From: Nepenthes gracilis
Lineage: Eukaryota > Streptophyta > Magnoliopsida > Caryophyllales > Nepenthaceae
Assembly: GCA_033239525.1 (NCBI GenBank)
Contig: BSYO01000008.1
Span: 11,787,294-11,851,293 of the forward strand
Direction: 5' to 3'
Length of the DNA: 64,000 nt
This document shows, in pieces, positions 43,339 to 56,450 of this stretch. How positions within the stretch are numbered: position 1 is the first letter of the stretch; each line of letters opens with the position of its first letter. The translations under genes and the position numbers were made by a program. The notes beneath the pieces are model-generated. The model saw only the letters and a list, made by a program, of their open reading frames with translations, was not told the origin of the DNA and made no database searches.

Positions 43339-45967
43339 TGTGACGGAACGGATTATTCTCCATTGAATAACCTCCGTCAATGATGACACAACCCTAAGCC
43401 TATACTTTAAACTATAGACTTCTTCGTGGACGAAAACCGAAACGTTAAAATATCAACCCGCAACAAGCACACATCTATTCAAAAGGCTTAACTCAAAGCC
43501 TACAACACACCACACGGGGATCACACACAGCCATATCATCCATGGCTCCAACACAAGACTCTGCGGTCACAAGATCGGGATCTAGAGATGCCATCTAACT
43601 AATCAAAACTCCAAACACAAATATACAAACGGAAGCATAATTAAATCATCACACATGCGGAAGCATAATAAAACCATAAAATAACAACAATAATGAGCCA
43701 CGCCCAACTCGAGTTCCGATCCAACTCTATTGTCCAAATCTTACGATAGTCATATCAAGCAAGTCTCTCTCCTTGCTCTATCTACTTTTAAGTGTTCTCA
43801 TTCGAAAGGAAAAACATGCAAGAGTGAGCCAATAGCTCGCCAAATGAAATCATAAACACCCCTCCAAGACACGTACAAGAATCTCAAACGAGAGGGGATA
43901 CACACACTCTCCAATAGGAATTCGGGATCACTCGATCCCTGATTTCTCACGATCACATGGATTTGTCATTCTTCCGATTCATTTGGATTTTCACTTGCTC
44001 ATCTTGAATCATTGGGTTCATATTTCTCATCACATGGTTAATCTTGAATCACTTGATTCATCGTTTGGATATTATTCACTTTCATTATTATATCATCTTT
44101 CGGACCTGCTAAGTAGACCGTACTAGCCAACGGATGCGAGAGAACGAGGATAGGAATGTGTTAGCTACACATTCTAAAGCTACTACTTTGGTCGGTAGCA
44201 CACGACCCTCGGTTGCATCCATGCAGCAATCATTGACGACTACATCTCAATATGGCGTCGCCGACACACCCCACACCCCGGGGTCCGTGGCAATCCTCGT
44301 TCTTCCAAAGTAGTTTCCTAAAGCGTACCACGAGACATCCCGCTGGATGGCCAAATATCCTCGGGTTCCCACCACGATGGATATGGTACACTAAAGAATA
44401 CTACTCATATGACTCGGGGTCCTAGTTTCAAGGTTAGGTTCGACACTTGGAGAGGGAAAATCCACATTTGCCACACAAGATCACATCTCGGGAATCTCAT
44501 TCCCATCACAAGATCTCCAACCGGAGATCATCTCATCAAACACATCTCCAACCGGGAGATTATATCATCACAAGCACAATGTGGACTCCTTCCGATCACA
44601 TCACGGTTCACAATCACCAAAGGGACTCAATTCCCTTAATCACAATATCGGGACTTCATTCCCTTATTCACAACAATCAACCCAAGTTCACAAGAGAAAA
44701 GATCTCATAATGATCACATCTCACTTTTGGAACCTGAATGATTCACATTCGGGTTCTTACTTTTACGTTTAATCATTTAAACGTTACATTTCTCATTACA
44801 TTTCGGGTGAGGTTCAATACTTTTTAATGCATACAATTCGTATACGATATTTCACGTTCGGGGTTCAATTTACTTAACACGAGGGTGAAGTATGCAACTT
44901 CCCACTCACTTTCGGATTAATCATTACGGAAGTCTTTATCGGATGCCACGAACGGGTCAAATCTTTTTCGCATCCGGTCGATATATATACACAATTGGAA
45001 TACCGGGATTCATATTCTAGAGTTCTTTCATCATCTCACGAAGGTGGAAACACGCAAAATCCACCTCCGGTCTCAGGTGAACAATGCCGGAGGCCGATTT
45101 AGAGGGCCCGGACACCGCGAACGGGTCGAAACGTGTCGAACCCGCGGCCGACATATGTTCATATTTGGGACGTGGGCTTTCCAATTTTGGGGTCAATTTC
45201 ATGATACGGGCCGGGAAACGGGAAACCCCCAAAATCCCGTAGGTTAGGGTTTTAAAACCCACCCGGCGAATCGGACACGATCGGACAACTAACCACATTT
45301 TCATGGACCTCAAGGCATGGGTTTTCAATATCCTAACATTCCCCGTGGGTATCGACACAAAATACCCAACGAAAATACACAAAACATCGAAAGAGAACGA
45401 GAAGTGGGTATGAGAACACTTGCCTACGTGCTCTACATTTTCTCCAACTAGCTCGAGCTCGGAATCGGACCCGAAGGCCTCCATTTTCCTCTTTTTCCTT
45501 CGCGAGCACCTCCGCTCACCGGGCTCCCACGAGCGCGTCCGCTGCTCGACCGCAACGCCCGGCCGGCCACCACCTCGCATGGTCGTCGCCGGCCGCTGCC
45601 GACCCCTGCGCCACCGGCGCCGGCGCCGTCCGCCCCTCTCTTTCTCACCAACAAACCCTAACCCTCGCCCCTCTCTCTCTCTTCGAATCCCCTCTTCCCG
45701 AATCTGCCTCCCCCCTTCCCCTTTTTAACTTATTTTATATATATATATATATATATATTACGTTTTCTTTTAATCTCGATTTAAATTCGATACCCGAACG
45801 ATCAAATGGGCACACTCTGGCACCGACCCAACAATTCCGAATATTCTTCCAAAATTTCATAATGTTAAATTAATTTTTCACATGCCCGAATTACCCAAAA
45901 TTACCGAAAATAATAAATAATTCCAATTTAGTCCGATAAAAATATTTCAGGATTTTGGGATGTTACA
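43339..45967 (-). mobile_element. Gypsy-type solo LTR inserted in the CACTA element
   Basis: Minus strand TGTAACATCCCAAAATCC...TTCCGTCACA, 2,629 bp, with a perfect TATAT duplication (43334-43338 and 45968-45972). In sense order it has an (AT)n tract at 45736-45757, a GC-rich block (45450-45720), and the motif GTAGGCAAGTG at 45418-45428. The 187-codon open frame across the GC-rich block (45580 to 45017) matches no protein I know and is likely compositional. No internal sequence remains. Confidence 0.92.
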
Positions 45968-45972
45968 TATAT

Positions 45973-46860
45973 GATACCTTGTGTAGTAGATCGTAGAATA
46001 GTCTCTTTGTACAAATGTGGATTATTCTTGTAAACTTTTTTAGATTGCATAAATTCATAACCCTAGTTTAAAAAATAGATGTTAATATTTTATGCTTGGT
46101 TGGTTGCTTGTATCTTCCTTAGTTGCTTGTCGAAATTCTGCTAAACATTTGTCTAGCTACAAGTTAGTTTAGTTCCTTTTTATGATGTAGCTGCTCCTAA
46201 GCTTGTGCCAGCCCTATGTTCATACATAGCAATATCTACAATGTCTACTGCAGTAATCAAAATATATAATGGCCTGAACATATAGATTCACCATTAACGG
46301 AATGGATGTAATTATTCTAAAATAGGAGACACTATTGCAACTAGACATTTATATATGCCTCCTTGATAATTCAGCATGTTTTGATTATTGTGTGATTTTG
46401 ATTTCCATCATCTTTTCACGCTAAAGCAAATGAGATTGCGAAGTTGATGAATGATAATGAACATCAAAAATTTGTGATTGAAGGTTTGCAGGTAGGTACC
46501 ATTTGATCTTACTTGACAGCAACTTTACCTTTTTTTATTATATTTTTCTCTTTCTTTTCTTGTTAGTTAATCTCTTATTCTACCATTGAAGATTAGAGAA
46601 AGGTGTGAAAAGAAACTCTTCTTCAAATGTCCTTAACCAACTATGACCATTTATTTTTCAAAAATTCTATTGGTTAAATTCTAATAAATTCTAAAAGTTC
46701 AAAAGTATGCAATCCTGTGCAAGCAGTCATTTTCGCGACAAGCCAAATTGCAACCGGCTAAAACCACAACTAGCCAAAATGCTCCAACTTGGCAAATCGT
46801 TGCAACCAGCCATTTTGCCCCTTACTTGGCAAAATGGCACATCCAGCAAAATTCCGCGAG
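45973..46860. other. CACTA internal DNA, possible short exon
   Basis: Mostly AT-rich. One short open segment, about 46420-46491, reads NEIAKLMNDNEHQKFVIEGLQ and ends at CAG|GTAGG, a plausible exon end. I do not recognise the product; it could belong to the transposon or be a captured host exon. Confidence 0.25.
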
Positions 46861-46869
46861 CCTTCAACA

Positions 46870-47385
46870 GGAATTCATAATCGGTTGACTGGTCATTTTG
46901 ACTTCCTGCAAACATTCTCGGCCATTTTTCCTTCTCAGCCGGTCAATCCCATATTGGCAAAGTGTATTCCGTGCACCTTCAGGCGGTCAACTTGTTGACC
47001 GGCTATTTTGGCTTCTTGCAAACATTCTTAGCCATTTTGCCTCATCAGCCGGTCAACTTGTTGATCAGCCACTTTGCCCCATATTGGCAAAGTGTATTCC
47101 ACGCACCTTTATCCGGTTAACCTATTGACTTGCCATTTTGGCTTCCTGTAAATATTCTCGGCCATTTTACCTCCTCAGCCGGTCAACCCGTTGATCAGCC
47201 ACGTTGCCCCATATTGACAAAGTGCATTCCACACACCTTCAGCAGGTCAACCCGTTGACCGGCCATTTTAGCTTCCTGTAAATATTCTCGCCCATTTTGC
47301 CTCCTCAACCAGTCAACCTGTTGACCGGCCACTTTGCCACATTTTGGCAAAGTGCATTCCGCGCACCTTCAGCAGGTCATATAAT
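46870..47385 (+). repeat. Four-copy 130-bp tandem repeat with GGTCAAC/GTTGACC palindromes
   Basis: Markers such as gcttcctgta[a/c]a[t/c]attct recur near 46904, 47014, 47144 and 47274, giving periods of 110, 130 and 130 bp. Each unit contains ggtcaac..gttga[ct]c, ccatattggcaaagtg and cgcaccttcag-like blocks. The unit around 47245-47260 holds the perfect palindrome GGTCAACCCGTTGACC-type core. GC content is higher than its surroundings. Confidence 0.8.
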
Positions 47386-48085
47386 ACATGATATAAGAAT
47401 AACTAAAATACTGCGTGATCTCTTAGCCGCAAAATATCATATAATACATGCCAAATTGTGATTAAACATTTTAATTATTCTACCTATAACAACATAATAC
47501 ATAGCAATGTCTTCTTCAAAATAAACCGTCCAACAAAAACATTTATGATCCAAAACTTCCCAAAAGATCATGCCTACTAATTTGAAAGTGTTGCACAATA
47601 ATACGAGTTAAAAGTTTAGTAAGTAAAGAAATAAATGAATTAAAAGGTTATGATAAACCTTACTGACTAAAATAAATGTATGAAAATTAATTTACACTCT
47701 ATCTCAGAAATTATGGCCATACTTAACTATTAAAATCCATAAATAAGTTGTCTATAATTATCTCTACAGATGGGGTTTCGTCCAATATTCTTATCCATTA
47801 TCTTAATATATTTCTTGCTTTCCATGAATAGGCAAAAAAGCCCTCTACCCTATTCAGTCTCATCTCATCACCTATTACTCTTTTATGTCCCCTTATTTAG
47901 ATAAATATTTTATGCATACCATGTATCGAGTTGAATGCTTTGAACATCAGTGTGATAATATGAATTTGATATGTCCTATTACAGGAAGAGTGTGATTTAA
48001 TTTTTATTATATATTTATTTACTTACCATTTTGTAATGTGGTTCACTTAAAATTGGTTTATTAACACTAATATTTTTCTTATTTA
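47386..48085. other. AT-rich DNA before the transposase coding exons
   Basis: No gene. A 14-bp word tcatataatacatg occurs twice 70 bp apart (about 47376 and 47446). The stretch ends with a pyrimidine-rich tract and TATTATAG, the acceptor for the first coding exon. Confidence 0.4.
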
Positions 48086-48089
48086 TATT

Positions 48090-51000
48090 ATAGGATAGAT
48101 AAGAGTTGGATAAATTATAAGACTATTAATGATAGACGAAAGCCAAATTATAGAAAAGGAGCCGTCAAATTTCTTGATTTTGTATTTTTAAAAGTTAGAA
48201 ATGGGAATAAGATACGTTGTCAATATAATAATTATAATAATCTTCTTTATCAAGACATGAATATGATCTTCAATGACTTAATCATAAATGGAATATTAAG
48301 AGATTACAAACAATGAATTTTTCATGGAGAAGAAGAAAATGACTCTACTAGTGATGAGAGATATGATGATGATGATGGGAAAGAAAGTGAAAATAATAAT
48401 TTTGAATATGATGATACTATTTCTTTAATCCATAAAGCCACAAATGTTAAAAATTTAGATTTCAGTGAGGATGTTGACCATGTAGGTGATGAAACTGATC
48501 AAAATGATGCATTGCAAGAAAATTTTTATAGACTCATGAAAGATGCCGAACAAGAATTATTTTCTGGTTGTGATCATTTCACTCACTAAATTTAAATTTA
48601 TTTTACATCTTCTCCATTTGAAATGCATTAATGGTTGGAGTGATAAATCTTTCTCAATACTACTGAATTTATTGAAACTAGTATTCTTCCATAATAATAA
48701 TTTTTCAAGTAACTCTTATGAAGCAAAGAAGTATACGAGAGATTTATCGAAATGTATATGAAAAATATCAAAACTGTCCAATTTGTAGGTGTTTGAGGTA
48801 AAAAAGTGATAATGATGAAGGAAAAATATTTTGCATATAATTCTTTATCATTTTTCACTAATGCCTAGACTTCAAAAGTTTTTATGTCTTAAAAAATAGC
48901 CTCTCATATGCAATGGTATAAGGAGAAATGCCCCGATGATAAAGTTTTGAGACATCCAGCTGTCTCAAAAGCCTAAAAAGCTTTTGATGAAATGTACCCA
49001 AACTTTGCACTAGATCTCCAAAATGTGAGGCTTCGATTAGCTTCTGATGGATCTAATCCTTTTGACAACTTAAGTACATCTTACAGCATATGGCCAGTGG
49101 TATTAGTTTCATATAATCTCCCATCGTAGATGTGCATGACAAGTGAATATTTTATACTGTTATTATTAATTCCTGATCGAAAAGCTTCTGAAAATGATAT
49201 TAATATATTCTTGGAACCATTAATAGATGAGCTTATGGAATTATAGTATGTTGGGGTTGAAACTTACGACACCTTTAGTTCAAACAATTTTAAATTACAT
49301 GCATCATTATTGAAAATTATTAATGATTTTTCAACTTACACAAATTTATCAGGTTGGAGTATGAAAGAAAAATTTGCTTGTCCTATTTGCAATATTGATA
49401 CTTTCTCTTATAAATTGTCACATGGTTATAAATTGTGTTATGTGTGTCATCGTAGATTCTTAGATGCCAATCATAAATTGAGATTTGACAAAAAATCCTT
49501 TGATGACACTATAGAAATATAACATGCTCCAAAGCTATTTTTAAGGGATGATGTCATTGATCAACTTAGTGGATGTAATAATGTAATATTTGGGAAGGTC
49601 GGTACAAATGAAAGCAACCTGAACATACTCTCAAGTATAATTGGAAAAAGAGAAGTATTTTTTTTAAGTTGTCTTATTGGAATAAAGTTTTAGTTCGTCA
49701 TAATTTAGATATTATGCATATTGAAAAGAATATCTGTGAAAGCACCATAGGCACGGTATAAGGCATTGATGGGAAGACAAAGATAATGTGAATTCTCATT
49801 TAGACTTGAGGAATATGGGAATTCGAAAGGACTTACATCCTATTGAAATCGGAGATAAATATTTAATTCCTAAAGCTGCCTATACGTTGTCATTGAAAGA
49901 AAAAATTGTTGTTTGTAAGTTTCTTATAAATTTGAAAGTTCTTGATGGTTACTTTTCCAATATAGCTCGATGTGTAAATTGTGTTGATGGTAAAGTTTTA
50001 GGGATAAAAAGTCATGATTATCATGTGTTTATGTAAGACCTGATTGCATTGACATTTTACGGTATCTTTCCTATAGAAGTATATAAGCCATTAGCTAAAA
50101 TATGTGTGTTCTTTAAGCAATTATGTGGAAAAATAAAAATATTGCGAGTGGATGCATTGGAAAAATTAGAACGAAATATTGTTTTGACCCTTTGTAAAAT
50201 GGAATGTATCTTTCCCCCATCTTTTTTGGATATCATGTTGCACTTACCTATTCATTTGGCAAGTGAGGCAAAAGTTGCAGGACCAGTTCAATATCGTGGA
50301 TGTATCCTTTTGAAAGGTGAGATATATCCCTAAAATTTATAGCATATGTATTTTGAATATAATGATTATGATATTTGAACTAATAAATTCTTATTTATAG
50401 GTACATGTGTAAATTAAAATCATATATACGTAATAAAGCTTTCTCAAAAGGCTCTATAGCTAAACGTCATATTGCAGAAGAATGTCTTGTATTTTGTTCT
50501 AAATATTTGAGTAGGGCAGAAACAAGATTTAATCGTAAAGAAAGAAATTTTGACGGCGGTAAAGTACAACATGTGAGGTTATTTGTGTTTTCTAAATTTG
50601 AAAAACCATTAAGCAAAAGAAATATTAAAGAGTTGAGTTTTCAAGATTGGAGAAGAACTCAACTATCTATATTGAGAAATTGTAAGGAAGTGTGACCTTT
50701 TATAGAGTAAGATACTTTATTATTATGGTATATAGTAATATCATTATTGTGGTATATATGTGTTTCAATCCACCACCTATTAATATAAAAAACTTTAATA
50801 TTTGATGATGAACAAGGAGTATGAAAATATTAATCAAGATCAGAATGTTTATTAGTTAGAGTTGTTTGATTGCAGAGTAAGTAAATTTTTATACATTCTA
50901 TATGGTTTGATGTATTTTATTAATACTTACTAAATTATAATACTTATTAATGTCTTTTAATACTTATTGTGTTTAATAGATTATAAAATTGGTGAACAAA

Positions 51001-51676
51001 AGGGATAAAAGTGCAAGCAAATATCTTTTATATTTGGCACAAGCTCCAATTAGAAGAGTGACTTATTATTCACCATATGTGGTCAATATATATCAATTTC
51101 ATATAAAAAGTCGAGTAAGAAAGTATAAAACACAGAATAATGAAGTGGTAGTGAAGGGTGATTTACATAGTAGGAAAATGGACTATTATGGATTATAAAG
51201 AGAGATTATTGAATTAGAGTATAATGGCGAAAACACGATAGCGCTTTTTCGTTGTGATTGGTATGACATCTATGATATGAAAAAAGGTATTAAAAAGGAA
51301 CCAAATGGGCTTACAATAATAAATATCACTCGGCTTTTACAAACTGATGAGCCTTATGTTTTAGCATGCCAAGTTGAATAAGTTTATTACGTGATAGACC
51401 ATACAGATTTGAATTGGCGAGTTATTTCATCAATGACACGTAACTTTTATGATATTCCTATTGGTGAAGAGATGAATGATCTCTATGAAACATATATGGA
51501 TAGTAATGAGCCAACTTTAGAAATAAATTTGGATTATATAATAGAGTTAAGTGATATGACGATGTATTTAGTTAGAGTTGATATTGAACCAGAGATTGTA
51601 AATATGAATTATGCTAGCGGATCTAAAGATGTGTACAAGTCTAGTAGTAAAAAAGACAAGTCATTGATATGGTGAT
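48090..51676 (+). pseudogene. CACTA TNP2-type transposase gene, multi-exon, degenerate
   Basis: Domains in order on the plus strand: a transposase-associated N-terminal domain (48100-48330: DKSWINYKT.NDR, KIRCQYNN, FHGEE), in which the usual CPCxxC has Cys replaced by Tyr; an acidic region (48340-48540); TNP2 core pieces from about 48628 (GWSDKSFSILL) through 49310-49520 (FSTYTNLSGWSMKEKFACPI) to 49788-50310 (LDLRNMGIRKDLHP, SFLDIMLHLPIHLA); DUF4218 (50403-50690: AEECLVFCSKYLSRAETRFNR); and DUF4216 (50990-51640: YQFHIKSR, LFRCDWYDIYD, DEPYVLACQVE). An 84-bp intron with GT-AG ends (50317-50400) splits the TNP2 core from DUF4218. A one-base loss near 50298 and multiple stops, several at Trp or Gln sites, make it non-functional. 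In an intact element it cuts and joins at the CACTA termini. Confidence 0.88.
50317..50400 (+). other. Intron of the CACTA transposase gene
   Basis: GAAAG|GTGAGATAT ... TTATTTATAG|GTACATGTG. Removing it gives the expected protein continuity PFER|YMC between the TNP2 core and DUF4218. Confidence 0.75.
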
Positions 51677-52153
51677 TGTTCAAAATTATAATTATGTAAG
51701 GTATGTGTTTATTATGTGCCACTATTTTATTTTTCATAATTATAATGTTAGTTAATTACAAATCAATTGACTATATGTTAATAGGTTTCAGAAGGTGCTA
51801 AAACTATTGGTGCTTCCAATTTCAGTCTGCCTAAGCAACTGGATGTTTCTTCTTGTTTAAAGAGGGTTAAGTTTATATAGTGTGTTTGGTTACGATCCTT
51901 GAACATAAAGCAACTGTCAAAATTTTTGTGACGTGGTTTATATTACCAAAAAATCCTTGATCAACATTACCATATATAATGAAAGTTTTAACATATATAT
52001 AATAATGTCTGTGTTGTGTGGACAGATGCAATGGTGAAAGAGGTGGGTTTTTTATTATCTTTGAACATAAAGCCTAAGGTAGATAGAGTTGTGGATACAA
52101 ATTGGGTCAATATCAATGAGGTTTTGTTACAGTACAAAATCATTATTGGGTTC
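51677..52153. other. CACTA sequence between its two genes
   Basis: AT-rich with short open pieces; a segment near 52040-52125 reads VGFLLSLNIKPKVDRVVDTNW and may be an exon remnant, unassigned. Confidence 0.3.
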
Positions 52154-52498
52154 TCAACTAACAACTTAAATTATTAGATAAGTTTGCATACATTTGGAAT
52201 ATAGATTAAAATAATGGATGCTTTAAAATAAGTATATCAAAAAAAGGAACTTACCTATTTTTTCCCCTTGCCCGACCCTCGCAAGAAAATAGGTAAGTTC
52301 CTTTTTTTTGTACTTATTTTAAAGCATGATTTTTTTAATCTAACTCAAGGACTATTTGTATTTGTAAACAATTTATATCAAATTCAAGAATGCTTAGGTT
52401 TAAATCAATGAGAACTAACATTCAATATAAAGAAAAACAAGTGCATTTGATTCCAAATGTATGCAAACTTATCTAATACGGGAGAAGTTGTTAGTTGA
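52154..52498. repeat. Long imperfect inverted repeat (foldback)
   Basis: The left arm (52154-52261) and right arm (52286-52498) are complementary. Innermost, AAGGAACTTACCTATTTT pairs with AAAATAGGTAAGTTCCTT around a 24-nt loop; next TGCTTTAAAATAAGTA pairs with TACTTATTTTAAAGCA; outermost TAGATAAGTTTGCATACATT pairs near 52455-52478; and TCAACTAACAACTT pairs with AAGTTGTTAGTTGA. The right arm contains an extra 105 bp (about 52340-52448). No protein is encoded and no target duplication was identified. Confidence 0.9.
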
Positions 52499-52599
52499 AA
52501 AGAAAGAGATAATAATTTTCTATGAAGAAAATCTATCATCATCTCTTGACCCAATTTGGAAAATGTGCACTAATTTATTCTAACTTAGGCTTAATCACG

Positions 52600-55430
52600 A
52601 AACTAAAAATGAAATAAAACCCAAGACCTTAAATGATCATCTTGGTGATATTCATGAGGAGGTTGCAAAAACTTGTAAGGTGTTAGAAGATCTCCAGGCT
52701 GGGCACCCTACTCTTAGGGTCTCCTGTCGCGAGGAGCAAGCTTGCCGAGAAGCTTATTTCCTTGGTATGGCAAAGGAAATTGACCTTATTAAGCAAAAAG
52801 CTAAAATAAAGTAGCTCAAGGAAGGGGATCAATGTACCAAATTTTTTTCCGGATTGTTACTAGAAATAGCAATAGGAACAAGATATCCTCCTTACTTCAT
52901 GAGAATGGAACCTCTACTTCTAGGATTGAGGATGTCCATACGCTTATTGTTGATTACTTTCAACGCGTTTTAGGATCTGGATGTGCTCACGGATCGGCCA
53001 ATCCCAACCGGATTTGCCCGTACATTCTTCGCATCATCCCGGAATCTTTAATCACCCCTCTCACTGCCCCAGTCAGTGAAGAGGAGATCAAGAAGGCAAT
53101 CTTCTCAATTAGTGATTTCCGTGCCCCTGGGCTTGATGGGTTCTCTTCAAAGTTCTTCAAAGATGCATAGAAAATTGTTGGTCCATCTGTGACTAAAGCT
53201 ATTTGTGATTTCTTTCATCATGGAAAGTTTCTCAAACAGATCAACACTACCATCATCAGCCTTATCCCCAAGGTTCAAACTCCTCACTTGGTGACTGACT
53301 ACAGGCCCATCTCCTGCTGTAATGTCATCTACAAGGCTATATCGAAGATCATTACTAACCGCCTTAAGATGACCCTTCCTCACCTGGTGGACGCCTGCCA
53401 AACAGCCTTTGTTGAAGGTCGTCAGATTAGTGACAACATTCTCTTGGCTCAGGAGCTTCTGCACAAATACCACTTAGGCCATGGTCCCCCTCACTATGCA
53501 ATGAAGATTGATCTTGTGAAAGCTTACGATTCCATCCATTAGGACTTTATCATCCACATATTGTTCCTAATTGGATTTCCTCCTCAAATCATTGTGTGGA
53601 TCAGCCAATGCATTACCACCTCCTTCTTCTCGATTAATATTAAAGGGGAATCGGTCAATTTTTTCAAAGGTGGTAAGGGTCTTCGGCAGGGTGACCCCAT
53701 ATCCTCTTGTTTGTGCTCGTCATAGAAGTGTTGAATGGTATTATTGAGGTGAAGGCTTGATGAAATGAAATGTTCAAGTTTCATTGGCGATGTGAAGATA
53801 CTCGAACTGTTATGCTTGCTTTTGTGGACGATTTGCTACTTTTCACTAGAGCTGATGTAAACTCAATCCGAATTCTACAGGACTATCTCGAGGAGTTCCT
53901 GTTTGTATCTGGCCTGTCTGCAAATAAAAATAAAAGTGATATCTTTATCTGCACAAAGGATACTGACCTCCAAAAGGAAATCTCCGACATGTTGGGTTTT
54001 AACGAAGGCAAATTACCCATGAAATACTTGGGGGTCCCGCTGATCACGTCTAGACTATCAGTCTCGAATTGTAAGCCTCTCATTGAAAAAGTCATTTGGC
54101 AGATCTCAACCTGGAATAATCAATGACTTTTGTTTGGAGGGTGTCTCCAACTTGTCTCATCCATTCTTTCATCCTTCCACTTGTACTAGGCCTCGATGTT
54201 CATTCTACCCAAGACCGTTCTTAAAATCATCGGAAGCTACATTCGCAGATTTCTGAGGCATGGTATTATTGATGGGAAGGCAACTGCAAAGGTTACGTGG
54301 GCCGACATATGCTATCCAAAGAGCGAAGGCGGCCTGGGGTTAAAAAACTTGCAGGCCCAGAACAAAGCTTTGATCTGCAATTACTATGACGCATTATTAC
54401 TAAGGACTCTGGCTCGACGTGGTCTTTATGGGTTTATGTACACAGGATTAAGGACTGATGTATTTGGACCTTAAAAGTACTGGACTCAGCGTCTTGGTGT
54501 TGGAGGAAAATTTTGAAGTTACGTTCTTTCATGTGCCTCTATATGAAATACTCAATTGGGGATGGTACCGATACCTTTCTATGGCTTGACAACTGGCATC
54601 CTCTAGGCCCTTTTGCTTACCAAAAAAAAAAAAATCCTCTAGGCCCTTTGTGTGATATGAATACTGATTGGACCCAAATGGTCTCAGGATTGCCTTGGGA
54701 TGCAAAGGTTAAAGACATTATTCAGGGTAACCGGTGGGCTTGGCCAAACCCGTTTGATATGGAAGTCTCCCGTATTATGGAAAACATGCCCCCTATCTCC
54801 CTAATACTTGGATCAAGGACTTTGTCCATTGGATGGCCTCAGCTGATGGACAATTTTTGACATGTTCTGCCTACTACCTTTTCCATCCTCCAAAGGCGAA
54901 AATGCCCGGGCCAACACTGGTCTAGGGTCCCTCCAACATTCCCGCCCATGCTTTCACCCTTTGGCTGGCCATTAGATGCAGACTTAACACTCTTGACCAT
55001 ATTCGCGTGTCCCCAATATTTCTACCAAATGCACATTTTTCAATACAGGGGATGAAGACCATGATCACCTTTTTTTCTCTTGCCCCTACTCCTATTCCTT
55101 ATGCACATAATTCGGTGATGGGTAGGTATCCACTGGCCTTATCCTGAGTGGTCCAAGAACATTCTTTGGGCTGCAAAGAAATGGAAAGGAAAAAATTTGC
55201 TTGCCCATTCTAAACGTCTAACCGTTGTGGCCACGGTCTATTTTCTCTAGAAGGAGTACAACAACCACATTTTTCAAAGTTCTTCTACGGACACCACCCT
55301 CTTATATTCCCATATTATTAATGTTGTCCGAAACAAGCTGAAGGCCCATCTTGATACTACCAGAGGGGTGGATTGATCCTTCCTGAATCAATGGAATATA
55401 AAAAAAAGCATCCCGTCTTCTAGGAACTGA
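52600..55430 (+). pseudogene. LINE ORF2 (reverse transcriptase), degenerate
   Basis: Pre-RT: LKEGDQCTKFF at about 52815-52850. RT: EEEIKKAIFSISDFRAPGLDGF (53080-53145), FFHHGKFLKQINTT (about 53210), LIPKVQTPHLVTDYRPISCCNV (53260-53325), QTAFVEGRQISDNILLAQEL (53400-53460), GLRQGDPISS (about 53680) and AFVDDLLLF (53818-53845) with both catalytic Asp. Downstream: KMKYLGVPL-type block, GGLGLKNLQAQNKALICNY (54330-54390) and a weak zf-RVT region at 54880-55200 ending before 55430. Stops such as FKDA*KIVG (Trp in the family) and at least four frame changes inactivate it. In an active LINE this protein nicks the target and copies the RNA there. Confidence 0.85.
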
Positions 55431-56450
55431 CCGGAGTGGTTTGGTTTGCTGGCTAATTGCCACGGGTCGGGGTAATTTGCTGGCTGTTTGCCACATTGGA
55501 GGTTTGCTGTCTGTGGGAGAATTGCTTTCTGTCACTAGGGAGGCTTATTTAGGTTGGAATGGTTTGGCTTGCTTGTTGGGTTTTTTGGGTGGCATGAAAT
55601 TTTCGGTGGAATGGTTGGAGGATTGATCCCGAAAATGTTGGAAACTCGTGAGATTGGTATGCGGGGTACTGATTTGGCATTTTGGAGTTTGAACGGCTAT
55701 TCGACCTGATAGTCGCATACTTCCGGAATGCTCTCGGCCCTTTTGATGTTGTATGCCGGTATGGGTGTTCTGACCGTTTGGGCTATCTTGCCTGACCCAG
55801 ATATTTGCTCGCCCGAATGGGCCATCTATTGGAAATTGCAGAGCTGGTGCTCTTCCTGGTATACAGCTAACGGCAGGTTAGCAAAAAAAAATAGCAAGTT
55901 TTTGGCCAGCCAACTTGTTGATCGGCATTTTTGGTTTAAAAATCTGGGGTTTCTGTTGCTCTCCAGCATTGTCTACTTTGCGGGTTGATCACCTCGCTGG
56001 CTATTGTGCTGCCGGCATGCTTTCCGACTCCTGTTGCGGTAAAAAAAAATTTCCTTTCCGGTAAAAAAAAATCTGGGGTTTGGTTGCTTTACGGTTGCTT
56101 TGTTAGACGCTTGTCAGCTGGGGTGTTGTTGCCAACTGGCATTCCGGGTGATTTGATGCACTCCAGAACTTCCCGGTTCCTGATTTCGGAAACCAGGAAG
56201 GCTGACTTGCCCTCAAGTCCAGCGTGGTGGTATCACTAAATCCTGGTTCCCCCTCGCGCAAGACCTCGGAATTTTGCTACGGATGTTGGCTGTTTATATT
56301 TCAATTGGCTGATTTAGCTTCTTCCGCTTTGACCAGCTTGGGTTTTGGCTTTTGGAAGATGTTTCTCTTTTTCTTCCTTTGCCTCTTCGGTTTTTTTTTC
56401 CTTTGGACTCATGAAATATTTTGTGGTACTTGGGGAATGGCCCAATGTCT

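Noticed and set aside
45017..45580. 187-codon open frame in the CACTA solo LTR
   Set aside because: Compositional, inside an LTR with no internal region; only a short part resembles the LTR of element B, better explained by shared LTR sequence than by a gene.
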